From positions 38,184,296-38,248,295 of the forward strand of contig CM034548.1 of the NCBI GenBank assembly GCA_020055645.1: a DNA stretch of 64,000 nt, in the 5' to 3' direction. The notes under the pieces were generated by a model that worked only from the letters and a program-made list of their open reading frames with translations, ran no database searches and was not told where the DNA came from. The translations under genes were made by a program, and so were the position numbers. Of this stretch, positions 40,429 to 52,668 are shown one piece after another. The stretch is from Tomocerus qinae. Taxonomy: Eukaryota; Arthropoda; Collembola; Entomobryomorpha; Tomoceridae. The stretch's first letter is position 1; every line of letters begins with the position of its first letter.

Positions 40429-43400
40429 GTATTTTTATTTATTTGGACTATCATCAGTTATTATATTATTCACCATTTGTTCTTTAATACGTATTCAAAC
40501 ATAAATGGTAAGTTCACATCATAAATATAAATTCTTTCGATGAGTAAATGGAGTTCACATGAAAAATGGAAGATACCTGTACATATAGATCAAGTTATAG
40601 CAGTAGGTGTGGTGTGTAGCCCGATAGAACGATTCAATTATCTGTTATTAATTGAAATATTTTTTAAAGCCATTTGAGTATCACTCTTGGTAAAAATGAT
40701 GAGCGGAGATAACTCCAAGTTTTAACTGTTATCAAAAAGAAGCGGTGTATTAAAAAGTGGATTTATGTATCACACCTTAGCTTTGTTATTATTTATGTCG
40801 GTGGTATTTTGTATTTACCTTTGCCTTAGAGGAGGCTTCTGATAGCGTCGGATTTTGCATGAAAGTGGTTTGCCATTCTGAGCAGACAATATTCATTCAT
40901 ATTGTGTTAGAGTTCAACACAGCTGGATCGTAAAGCATGATCGAATAGCTGGAAGGGACATATCCACGTAAATTAGAAATTGCAAAGTTGTAAAACTACT
41001 TCATAGGAAATTACACCATTCAGCAAATATTGCCGCTTGTGAAAACTTCAAGACCATATGCTTATGGGAATGGTTTATTTATTGTGATTATTTGCAGAAA
41101 TATTCAAGTGTTTCCCAAGCCCTAAAACTAATATCAATAAATTCTGTCGTTTTTGTTGAGATGTGAAATAGCTACCGCTCTTAACCGTTTTCAACATATA
41201 TCCTGCTTATGTACTAGCTTATCTCTGTAATAACGTAGCATCACCAGCAATCAAAAAAACAGGAGTAAAAACGGTCAACTTATTAGTTTGCTAACAGCAA
41301 CAAGACGCTTTATTTGATTTGCAAGAGTACCAAGTATGTTGAATGTGTTTAGAGGATACTTAAGTGAAAATCCTAAGCGTATGTCGCACTGTAGCTCATG
41401 CCGTCTTACATACCAAGTCTTTACTACAACTTCTAGGAAAACTTTAGATATAATCTCGTATACAACCAGAAGAAAGGAATTAAACTTTTATTTGTACTGC
41501 TAACTCACTTAGTATTTTTATTTAGGAGAATCCTTTCCTATTTCTTAACAAAGTTAATCCCTCTTACATGTACAATAGAAAAAAATCATTTTTGCGTCAG
41601 TGAAATTTGTTGAAATTAAGCAAGTACAAGCTACTACGGCCCTGAGTCGTATATCAATTATATTATACTATGTACTATAACATAGACAATATTCTCGGAG
41701 ATGAAAACCTTAGCTACTTGCAAATGAAGTACTTTTCTAATTTACAATTCTTTAGCCTAGACTGCATGAAATGTCTTGACAATATTTGTTTGTCGCGACG
41801 AATAATGTTTGCTAATGATAATTTGCCATCCAGACAGTAGTATCCCTACAATTATTGATTATGTCAAAATCTTATATTTATTGAGTCCAGGTAGTTATTG
41901 GTATATTTTCTAGCCAGCATAAAGTTTATCATTCACATTTGTTTAAGTATATTATTGGAAAGTGTATTAACTCGAAAGTTTATGGATACAGGTAGTTGCT
42001 AATGAGCAATGTTAATATACTTATTATTACTGAAGGAAATGCATTAGAGATTTGATAATTATTTTTAAAAAATGTTACAATTTTTATGTAAAGTAGATGT
42101 TATGTAGTATTCGGGTAGGAAAAGGAGTTTGGCTGTGACAAGGTTTGGTTGGTGTTCTTGTTAGTCAGGACAGATAAGTTGTTTGTACGTAGTTTTTGGG
42201 GAAGTGAAACAAGTAAAGCATAAGTATGTAACGTAACGTAAGTAATAAGTATTAGATTGTTCGCAGTGGTTGTGTTCTGGCGCCAGCGATTGCTGACCTA
42301 GCTTCACAGAATAATATATCGAGTTAGATGTATAAAAATATAGATAGTGGGAGGAAATAGATAGTAGTGAGATATAAAGTATAAAGGGCAGGAGGACAGG
42401 CGTAGCTGGCCGAGACAAGACAAAACAAGACAAGGAGCAGGATGAGAATGGTATTCATAGAGGAGATAGCATAACATAAGAGTCTCACAGTCACTCAGTC
42501 AGACTCCTTGATAGGAATCCTAGTGTACTTACTCACTTGATGTGTGTATTGTGAGTGGAGAGAAAGCAGGGAGTAGCCAAGAAAACGTGGACAAGGGAAA
42601 AGTCGAGAAAATGCAGTGGCAGAGAAAATTCGACTTTTCTTCGGCGAGAGAAACGAAGAAAAGCCATGACACAAAACAAGAAAACTCTTTCTGATTCTAA
42701 ACAATTCAATGGAATTGCAATGCAACAGAGAAACACTACTGACTGGCTGTAGTGTTTACTGTTTATGTTGTTTGTGACTCGCTTTCTGACTCCTCTAGGT
42801 ATCTCTTTCCACTCGCACTAAGTAAGTTCTATTGTACATTTTCTTATTATATATGGCGACTACTACTAGTCTGAGACAGATATCAACTTTTTCTCTTCTC
42901 CCTATACATTACTCCTCTTAGTGTATATAGTAGGGTGTGCATAGTAGTGACAATAAGAGGGAAAGACAGATAGAGATAACGAAACCAAGAGAAGAAAGGC
43001 GAAGAAAATTCATGCATTCTTTTATTCATGTGTGAGGCGATGTTCTTTTGATTGTCACTTACTTAAGTTCACTTAACACTTCTTGTTAAAGTGTTGGGAG
43101 AGCGATTGCCCAGGGACTTTTAGTCAGACCAGGATATTCTAACTTGGCTACCATGAGACTCATCATGACAACAAGCTACACTCCATAGCACAGATACTGA
43201 CTTATGTTTCTTTTATATATTAAATATTATGGACTGGGATGAGTGTAAACTGCGAGAAACAAAGAGATAGGCAACAACAGCGTGCATACACACAGCACAG
43301 CGAGAGGTAAAGTAAAGTACACTCAAGGGGAACGTCAAAAAGACTACATTAACTACGGGGTCAGAGATAAACAGCCAGAAAAAACCTACCTAACTATATA

Positions 43401-46388
43401 GGTATCTTCTTCTACTTCTTAGACGCCATTTACTAGCCTACCATGCAGTTACAGTAGTTTCCTAGCAATTACTGCTCAACCTTAATGCATGGCAAATCCC
43501 ACTCTTGAAATGTATTTTGTTTTTACTATCCAGTCTCATCCATTTAGTCTGACTAAACAAATCCATGCATTGGAGACATATATTTCTCTAGTTTGTGTAT
43601 TTGAATGCACTCAGGTCGCTGTTTCATTTAAAAATAATTTTAGAGACGACTTTCTTGATTATGATTGACTGTCCGAACTTGCTGCAGTGCATTGCAAAAA
43701 CTTTACAGAAATATTGCATATTTCATATTTGTAATAGCAGAGGATGCTACGTCCATTATTTTAATTCATGTTGTCATCTATGCTAAGCATACAAACAACC
43801 AAGATTAGATCTCTTAGGAGTTGACTGGACTCTGTAACACTGTACAGGCGATTGTGGGGATTGAATAGGGAAATTGATTAGAACTATCCTCACAATTCAC
43901 TGAATAAATATGCATGTCTAGTAAGTAGAGAGAGAAGACAACGTGCGGAATCTAACAATAAGGAAAAAAGGCAAGATCCTATTTCATAGATGTACGGATA
44001 ATAAAGTGCAGTAAGTGAGGCTATTGAAGCCAAGACAAGCCAGACAACAATAAACATCCAGTTAAATTGGCGGTCCATCTTTCAACCTCTGAAATGTGAA
44101 ATGTAATGAATAGTAATTTTGTTAACAATGAGGCTAATGCTGTAGCCGTGGCGAGGCAAAGATCAGTAAGTAAAGTATGTCGTTGAAAACAGGGAATCAA
44201 TGCTTGGGGAACGACGAGCCCAGTCCAGACCAGTCAAGATATCATAAAGTAATATTTCATTCAAATACCAACGACTACCTCAACTGTCCTATTCACCAGT
44301 TTTTTCTCACCTCATGCCCAAACTTGTGTTCGTACAAGTGGAAAAACTCGTATTTAATTGACCAAGTGACGGTGCGCTATCAACTCGCAGAATTATTAAC
44401 CATACATAAATGATTTTCGGAAAGAAATATTATGGAACCTGGTCAGGCATACCCTCCACGTATACACAAGCAAGAAAAAACAAGCTCCTAACTTATGCAT
44501 GCATTGTGATTTATTGGTTGATGCACTCTGTAGGACTAACATGTCTAACAGCATTTATAAATGTTATCCCAAGACAGGAATTTCTGCATGTTTACTGACT
44601 ATTTCATCTTACCCAAACAATAATAACGCAATAGAATAGTGGTAAATGATATTAGTAGGAGATTGCGTTTTTTACATCCCACCAATTACAGGTGAGACAT
44701 AGAGGATATAAATCCCAAGTTGAAAAAATTGTTTCATTTGGGGATAAAAATACAAGAACGACCTCAGGATGTTTAACCTTAGAATTATTACTAGTAATTT
44801 TTGTAAGTGAATACAATTTGTTTAAAATTTAAGCACAACAGCGACAGTTGTAGAAAAATATACCTAAAAGTTAAGAATCTCATCAAGACCAATTTGCAAA
44901 AAAAGTATTGTTGTATTGCAATTTTTTATAACGTTTATAGAAAGGTACTTGTCTCGGTGTAAGTTATTCATAAATAAGGTATGTCCATGATTCATATTAT
45001 GTTAATTATAAAGAACTTGACTATTTATTTCTTTTTAGCTGTATTTTATTCGTATTTGAACGGAAGCAGGATAAGTATATATCTTTGGAAGATCTGCATT
45101 GTTGTATCGTATGATAATATCCTGTAAAGAATTATCCTTCTTGTTTTATGTATAAATGTGATACATATTTATTATTTATTCTCATTTCTTTGGTTAGCTT
45201 TCCATCTAGTGTAACTAATAACAAAAAAGTACGTTTATATCGGTACTTAGAAAGATACAAAGTGCACGTAGATATTTACAATGCATGGAAATAATAACAG
45301 TAGGTATTGCAGGAGATGCTAGTAGTAGTAGTTTACGTATTATACCGAGTAGTTTCAGTTCATATGCCACATCCGGGTTCGTAAATTATGTTTTTTGATG
45401 TGATTTCAATGAGAAACTTAGTTTCGTTGATAAATTGTTGTGCTGCGTGGCTTAGTTTGGTTCTGGTATATTCTGCAGAGTTGACTCCACAGTTTCTTTA
45501 TCTTATACTTTATCTAAAAATGGTCAGGGAACATAACACTTCACATTGCACTGCAAATGCTCTCTCTATAACAAAACGCAATGTATTTAAAAAGTAAATA
45601 AAATTTCCTACTGTCTGAGCATTCATATAATACACATGGTAATGACATAAAGTACAATAACGTAATATACAGTGTAGACTAGAGCCATAGCATGGAATGC
45701 AAAAAGTCGGGGGTAATAGCATCCAATGCATAGTGAATATTATACGAGGCATCTACTTATTATGTATGTTTTTGAGTTAGGAATGCAGACAAAACTGCTA
45801 TTCTTGGGTTACTACTTTGATTAATGTTGAATGTCGACTTTTTTCAAATATTTTGTACAAATAGGCAAAAGGGAGGGTCGTGATCTCTTCTACTTGTTTC
45901 TTATACAAATATCCACGCATTTAAATTATCTGATGTGAAAACAATTTACATTGACAAATAAAGTAATAGCCACACACGCGCCCTTCTACTACGTAGTGCT
46001 ACTTTTTAATTGTTCACACTATTCATCTCTCCCCGAATTCCTTATTGGGATTTTTATGGCACTCATAAAAATTCTAAATGGTAGCACACATCATAAAATC
46101 TATGCGTAGGTATGTATATTTCCTACGTGCATAAAGTAAGAATAGTGTCAGAATGAATTACTGCCTCCTTTTAAAACTGATTGAGAATCAATATCATATG
46201 GATGCTAAATGGGCTGGTCCAAGGCGTTAGTTTTATTAACTTATGACTGTAATTATTAATTACATTTGAATGCGTAGTAAACAGTAACACTTTAATCACA
46301 TTGAGGTCAGTTATAGAGTCTCAAGTCATTTTTGATTTGTAACTGATGCAAAAAATTAATCATTTTATTACTCTTTCCTTGTGAATAG
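40429..46388 (+). other. NFI: NFI intron, 5,960 bp, phase 0
   Basis: Runs from the donor GTATTT to the acceptor CTTGTGAATAG. Mostly AT-rich. A G-rich stretch at 42.1-42.7 kb and mixed, more C-rich sequence up to 43.5 kb form a less clear skew island. No nested gene or RNA is recognised. Confidence 0.85.
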
Positions 46389-46572
46389 GTGTGGAGGCTG
46401 GATCTAGTGATGGTGATTTTGTTCAAAGCAATACCATTAGAAAGTACCGATGGGGAAAGATTGGAAAAGTCTCCCGAATGTGTCCATCCTGGCCTTTGTG
46501 TCAACCCGTACCACATTAACGTATCCGTCCGAGAACTGGATTTGTATTTGGCTAATTTCATCAATAGCCATG
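46389..46572 (+). CDS. NFI: NFI exon: C-terminal DNA-binding domain with Cys/Cys/His zinc-site motif (61 codons + 1 nt)
   Basis: This exon starts phase 0 with [20 protein letters not shown], continues [25 protein letters not shown] and [11 protein letters not shown], and ends phase 1 with a single G. In composite numbering Cys147, Cys153 and His158 form C-x5-C-x4-H. With Cys94 and Cys110 upstream they complete the conserved cysteines of the family. CVNPYH is the same string found in the zinc-binding segment of SMAD MH1 domains, the fold to which the NFI domain is assigned. The donor is CATG|GTGAGC; the acceptor is TTTCCTTGTGAATAG. The phase-1 exit is the same as that of the 532-bp vertebrate exon. 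Read-through into the intron adds 24 residues before a stop at 46641-46643. Confidence 0.97.
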
Positions 46573-47250
46573 GTGAGCTTTTCTATCATTTACAACCGAA
46601 TTATTCTTTTATACTCTCCGGCACAATTAGTTATGTCATCTGAGGGACATACAAGTACATACTTATACAATAATGGCAACGATAAGTTTTTTGCTGCAAT
46701 TTTTTTCTGGTATTAACATAAGCGCACCTCACTATAGATTTTGTATTGTTACAATTTAGTTTCGTCATGAGAAAATAATTTTAAGATATTTTTTCATTGC
46801 AAGATATTAAAGACATAAAATATTTTAATCTAAGTTATCTCTAATATAAATAGTAGTAACAGCAGATGATTTTGCAAGAGACGTTATTAAATATTTTATA
46901 TCAACTCTTGTAAATTTTCCTTAAAATCAGCATTCGGCACGTATTTATTGGGCGCCTCATCTGGTACTGTAAAAATATCGTATGTTAGCATTGTCCATAA
47001 GTATAGAGTATGGAAAGGGTAGTTGAATGCACGTTTTGGAAGGGAAAAAAATACAATGGGTACTGTTGCAAGGATTTGCAAAGGTCGTGGTAAGGATCCA
47101 CGCCACAATTCAATGGCCATGTGGCTATAGCTTGACATCACCACTTAATCTTCCCTTCTCTATCCTTAAAACTAACAAGGAAAGATGGGTAATAGATTAA
47201 GCTTTTAGTATTTGGAGAATCCGAGTGGGATCCGAGTTTCTGCAGTGCTA

Positions 47251-47262
47251 TGCATTGCATTA
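47251..47262 (+). repeat. Dispersed 12-base motif TGCATTGCATTA, copy 2
   Basis: Followed by TGGAGCAG, similar to the TTGGAGTAG that follows the copy at 52657. Lies at a minor skew switch in intron 3. Confidence 0.55.
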
Positions 47263-48199
47263 TGGAGCAGTTCCATTCCATTTCTATAATTGTATCCTGT
47301 CAACATATCTGCTTCTATCGGTCTACAAATTAGAATAAGACGGAGATAAGATATCCTCATTCACCCTCCCACCCTTCTCCTTTGCTCCAATTTCACGTAA
47401 TCTAATAACTCCTTCCCTATACTATACAAACCATCGAACCGAAACGTCCTCCAGACTTTCTTGGACATACTCATTCATACTATACACTCTCACTATAATG
47501 ACATTGTGGACTCTGCACTTACTGCATTATTGAAAAAGGCTGCTAAAGCAATTTTAAGGGACATTTATACAGGGTTTTCAAAATAGTTAACTATCACCAA
47601 TATTTATTATACTGCTTCTTAAATTTAAATGTCGCAAATCTCAACAAATAGTATTTTGTGCCCAGGTGACCAAAACTTCTATTCAGTAAGACGTTGTCAT
47701 TCTTTTAGAATACAAACCCTATTTATTCATTTCGATTGTTCTTTTGAATGAAGTTATAAAGAATTCTCAACTTTTTCCATGATAATACATCTAAAATTGT
47801 GAAACTGATAAAAAATAATGCGAAAAACTTGTATCCATATAGCTTATATTACACAAACATGTATAATATTCTACCACATGATATTTATTACATGGCATAC
47901 TATTTACATTATGTAAAATAAATATTATATATTATGTAGGAGCAAACTATAAGTAAATGATAAGACCACTGGCTGTGGTCTTCCTTGGGCATATTTATGA
48001 GAATTTGTGAACGACCTAATGTCTGGAAAACGTTGCATGCCTCTCTGTGTTGGTTTTCAGGGAAGCAAATGGGTTCTGAGCATCTTTGTGCGTTTAAAGA
48101 GAACTCAAGTATAGAATAGAACGCAATGTACATAAATGTTTTGTATTTTAAGTATATTTGCAGATTCCTATTGTACAGAAAACGGTGCAAAAGATAATT

Positions 48200-49800
48200 T
48201 TACATGCATGCAGACTGATAGAGTATAGTTGAAGGAGTGTGGATAGTCGAGGCTACATTTACACGTGGTGGCTTGGGTATGTGCAAATATAGTAGAAAAG
48301 GATGTAAGTATGTAGGATGCATAAACAACGTAAGTGAGCAAATATATAAGAGAACAGGAAGGAAAGATAGTAAAGCAAGAGAGAGAGATCATGAGAGTAG
48401 AAAAGATTGAAGTTGACTGGACGGAGAAAGCAGGAGAGGCGAAGAAGAAGTGAGGGAAAGTATGGGACGGAGAAAGAAGGAAAGACGAGTCGGCAGTTCG
48501 TGACTTTACAAATGAGTAATTGGAATGGACGGAAAAATATTTGATGGAGTTGAGTGCGGTGGTTTTGCGTGTTGAGACGATGTTCGGAATTCTCGTAGAC
48601 TTAAGTGTACTGTTTCCTTGCTTCTTTCTTGTGGCCAGTCAGGTATGCACTTTCTCTTATGATGATGATCTGTGTATATGCAGAAGAGGGTTTTGGGGCA
48701 ATTCTAAGAATAGTTTTTTATTTGTGGGAGAGTGTGGGAGGAGGGAGGATTGTATAGAGTAAACAGCAGTCACCTATGTAGGAGTATTTCACGGGAAACC
48801 CTGCTGGGAGTTAATGCGGAGCAGTGATAGATATGAGTTAAACAGGAAGGAAAGTTGATGTGGAGAGAAAGAGAGAGGGGAGTATTTATTGGTATCATCA
48901 TCTCTGTAGATTTAAAGGTAAGTAAATACATAGGTAGCTACTTAAGTAAGGAAGTGAGGAGAAGAAACATTCAGAGATATTATTTCATAATCCTACGACC
49001 CTAGAGTAAACTTACCTACATATTATGTATTTATATGGTTGTTGCACTATATATATTTGGAGCAAGGAACTGTGCAGAGAGTGACGTGTAAAGTAAAGTT
49101 AGAGCTCAAGGTGAAAGCAATTGTCTCTGGAGTCTCTGTTCACACTCAAAGGAAAACGAAGTGAATTCCGGCAGGCACTCTCTTCCTTCTTTTTCTTTCT
49201 TCGGCTCTTTTCTTAGTTTTGCACGCCTTTCTTCACCACTTTCTCCAAACGAAACTGAACTGGTGGGATATTCTATTCCCTCTCTCGACTTTCGTTCACT
49301 TCGGTTTAGTTCAGTTCCCTTGACTGCAAACAGGAATTCAGTGACTTGTCTTGTCTCTGACTTTATTTGACTTGACTTTCGCTCCAGCCATTCATTCCTT
49401 TCCAAATCCACCCTTCCTCCTCTATCGCCTTATTATTGTTCATCCTGTAATTTATTAAGAAATCCTCCTTATGCTTTTATATTCTTTTCCTTTGCTGCCT
49501 CAACCTACGCTGTGTCCGAATCTAATAATTTACTCTCACCCACCATTCACAGTCATTCCACCAATAACTACTCATTGTTCACGTGTCTTTGTCTTAATTA
49601 CCAAAGAAAAAGAGGATATTAAATGCCGACCGACCAGGAAATACGCTAATGAAGTATGAGTTCATTCTTTCACTCCTATCTCCGCACTATCTGTTTTTGA
49701 GATCCATTTATTTAACCTTTTCTTCTACATCATTAGCTTCTTCCACTCTCCCAGGGTCAAAGGATTTATACAGTCCTCAATTTATGAAAACACTTCCCTA
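48200..49800. other. Strong G-rich then C-rich skew island in intron 3
   Basis: In 48421-48480 I count 27 G and 4 C; in 49381-49440, 23 C and 4 G. The switch lies near 49.13 kb. A 101-codon minus-strand frame and an overlapping plus-strand frame here are compositional. The island ends about 230 bases before the short linker exon at 50033. Confidence 0.55.
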
Positions 49801-50032
49801 ATTACAACGACAACCAAATTCACATGAATCTATTCATAGCAATATATTTTAGTATAAGAAATTGTGCCTAAAATTTCTCCCATTAAAACTAGATTTATAG
49901 TAATAATAACTATTATTTTAAATGTATGTACTCGACAGATAGTTGATTTCGTTATAGTTATAGTGATTGACTAGTTTTAATGTAGATACTAATTGTGTTA
50001 CATTTTATGCTTTTTGTTTTATGCCAATATAG

Positions 50033-50092
50033 ATGTCCTGAGCGGGATGTGCGACAATAATAATGAAAAGGACGAAGATCGAGGATTGAAGG
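50033..50092 (+). CDS. NFI: NFI exon: short acidic linker after the DNA-binding domain (60 nt, phase 1-1)
   Basis: The G left over from the previous exon joins AT here to make Asp, followed by VLSGMCDNNNEKDEDRGLK and then one more G. The exon is 60 nt and symmetric (phase 1 at both ends), so skipping it would keep the reading frame. The acceptor is CCAATATAG after a T-rich tract and the donor is AGG|GTGAGT, close to consensus. The encoded stretch is hydrophilic and acidic, as expected for the poorly conserved linker that follows the domain in NFI proteins. Assignment rests on position, phase and splice sites more than on residue conservation, so it is less secure than the other three exons. 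The alternative is that the true next exon lies elsewhere and this is a chance open segment. Confidence 0.75.
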
Positions 50093-51101
50093 GTGAGTCT
50101 GTTCTGTTTACTTCTGATTTGATTGGATTTGACTTGATTTGTTTTACTCTACCATGCCTTTTCAATCTCAACCTAGTAGTTCATTTTTAGTGATATTGTC
50201 GTGTCTCCTAAATCCTTGTTAGTAACAACTGTGCATAATTCACACTCTAATCAATAGATGCAACTGTCTTTCTAATTACTTTTAACTTTTATTTGCAACA
50301 TCAATATTTAGTCAGATGCATACACAGAAAAGTTAAACAAGGGAGTTCCTTAATTTTTGGAATTTTTATGCTGCATAAGCACTATTTGAAGATATAGAAT
50401 TTCTGTGTTAAATCTAGTAATAGGTATAGCTTAAACTTACTTTACGAAATTTACATCTGAAAACTAGTTCAGACATCCCTAGCTCTAAATTCTCATATTC
50501 CTGGATACACCTAACTGGAATTACTCAATGCAAACTCACTTTTGAATCGAAGAAAGCGGGGAATTGTACCTTTCTAATAAATTTTGTAATTAAATCGCGT
50601 AGCATCTGCATGCGTGCTTTTCGTTCTTGTTTTCCGTGTGTCGACAGACTGATTTGTATCTTCTTCGTTTTTATTGATGTGCATTCTCTGCCAAGCCGAT
50701 GTCATTGATACATTTCAGCTTTTACTTTAGTTAAGTCTTCATTGTCTTCAACATTCATTCCTTGTAAATGCATATCAAGCATAATAGCAATGTCTACAAT
50801 AAAACGGAACTACACACAAGTAGTTGGGATATTTCAAGCAAACAGAAAATAAGGGCAATCCCTTTCATAGATTGATTACTTGCTCCTTTTTGCCCTCCAC
50901 TTTTCACAACTTGTTAGTTTTCGTTGTAATGTAACCATGAGTCGTGTAGTGTCTTGCCTTAGGGAGAGGAGCTTATTGGTGATTAGTCGTTGAGAAAATT
51001 AACAAGAAGCTTTTGTATTTCATTGAAAATTTATTTCTTACAATCTGTTATCGAAATGAATGTGAAAACTCGTCTGGGACTTTTAGCTAATTAAATCATT
51101 G

Positions 51102-51124
51102 GAGGGAGAGCGTATATCTCCCTC
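51102..51124. repeat. Perfect 8-bp purine/pyrimidine hairpin at a skew switch
   Basis: GAGGGAGA at 51102-51109 is the exact complement of TCTCCCTC at 51117-51124, with a 7-base loop. It sits precisely where the composition changes from G-rich to C-rich. Confidence 0.6.
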
Positions 51125-52656
51125 TTCCTATCCCTAAACTAACAAAATCTCCAGTCATGGACTATTTTCTGGAGCACTACATTACAAAGCATGATCCCAA
51201 TATCCAAAGCACCTTCTATGTAGTAAACTCTAACCAAATGATCGAATTAAAACAATAGTAAGTATATAATGTACACGAAAGTCTAACTGGAGAATCGCTT
51301 CAGAGTTATGCGTTTCACTATATTTAAAGGTACATAAACATAAGCCCCTGGGTAAAATAAGATTCAATTGTATCTCTGGAATAGCTTTCTTATAACAAGA
51401 TTGATTGCTTTGCTTAGGAACTCTCGGAAGATACGATTCTATTTACACCTTCTCGCATTGTGGAACTCCTTGACTTGCAATTGCTTTATTTACTTACTTT
51501 CAATGATAGAAAATAAACAGACAGGCTCTACTTTTCCTCCTTTTAATCTCATCGCAAATTACTACTAAAACAATTAGCTAAATTTCTAAAAGCGTTTCTC
51601 TAATAAACTATCCTTTAAAATCTGTGATCAAATTACAATCAATCATCCTACCTCTTTTCCTGTTGTCTAACTACTCTGTCAATAAAAGGGAGGCAAGGAC
51701 AGACCTTTTCATCTTATAAATAACTTGCAAAAATTAAAAATGTCTTAATTCCCCAAAAACGAATCATTGTAAATAAGCTGAAAAATAGTTTCTTGTCATT
51801 TTAATGGCACTTGCTGCACTAATATTTTATTTCTAGGTTGAAATACCTAGAAACACTTTTGCAAAATATAACACAATAAATATATAGACTATAAGTATAT
51901 ACCTATGGCTTTTCCTGATAAAGGAATAGTCATAGAAAAACAAGCAGCTAGAACTTGGTGAAGAGTGCACATCCGTGCAAACCCAGTAAAAAGAAAGCAA
52001 AAAGTTAAAGGAGGAAGGAAACTTATTTATTTATCTCAAATAGAAACGGTTAGAATTGTTACTGTACGAGTGTCTTGTACTTGTAGTAAGTGATATGTAA
52101 TTAAAGTGAAAGAAAGTCTTGGAGAAAGTGTTTATCACATTCAAGTTAAAAACCTAGCTCTAATATTTTGCCGGTTTGGTTTAGATACACTTCCACCAAG
52201 CCAGCTAAGTTCTTACATATGTCAAGTGACATATTATACCATATTAGCCAGGCTCGTAGGACTGTATTAAGTTTTTTAATAGTAATATAAAAGTAATGTT
52301 CTAGAAAAAATATATAAAAATTCAATGAAATTTTTCACAAACTATAACAGAATTTGATTTTTTTTCTATTATTTCAAGTTTTTTTGTTAAAGCATGTTAA
52401 TAGCATTATAGACACAATATTATATTCCCTTATGTCCATAAACTTGGCTTAACTGTCTAATTTGTAGTGATGACACTCAAGTTAATTGTAATCTCATTTT
52501 TATCAGTTGATATTTGTGTTTTTATGATATTCATTGAACGATGATAATTGTGGATCAAGAGATCATAAAGTGAAAGAGTCTTGAGTTAAAGGAAAAAGTG
52601 GTTTCCAAGGAATGATTTTGCATGGGAGCGATTTGGAGAAAGGAGTGGTTGAGTCG

Positions 52657-52668
52657 TGCATTGCATTA
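52657..52668 (+). repeat. Dispersed 12-base motif TGCATTGCATTA, copy 3
   Basis: Lies on the G-rich side of the 52.9 kb skew switch and is followed by TTGGAGTAG. Confidence 0.55.

Larger units (their letters stand above)
46573..50032 (+). other. NFI: NFI intron, 3,460 bp, phase 1
   Basis: Runs from the donor GTGAGC to the acceptor CCAATATAG. It holds one copy of a 12-base motif (47251-47262), a minor skew switch near 47.3 kb and a strong one near 49.13 kb. No nested gene is recognised. Confidence 0.8.
21522..50092 (+). other. NFI: Nuclear factor I (NFI/CTF) gene, DNA-binding-domain portion, four exons
   Basis: Four exons join in frame to 592 coding bases that give the complete NFI DNA-binding domain plus the start of the linker. 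NFI proteins are nuclear, dimeric, site-specific transcription factors that bind the palindrome TTGGC(N5)GCCAA; this is known for the family. Exon borders are CAG|GTCAGT, AAG|GTATTT, ATG|GTGAGC and AGG|GTGAGT on the donor side, with pyrimidine-rich acceptors on the other. The phases are compatible throughout. No frameshift or stop interrupts the domain, so this looks like a functional gene. The initiator exon and the proline-rich C-terminal exons are not identified in the window, so the gene extends beyond this span on at least one side, probably both. Confidence 0.96.
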
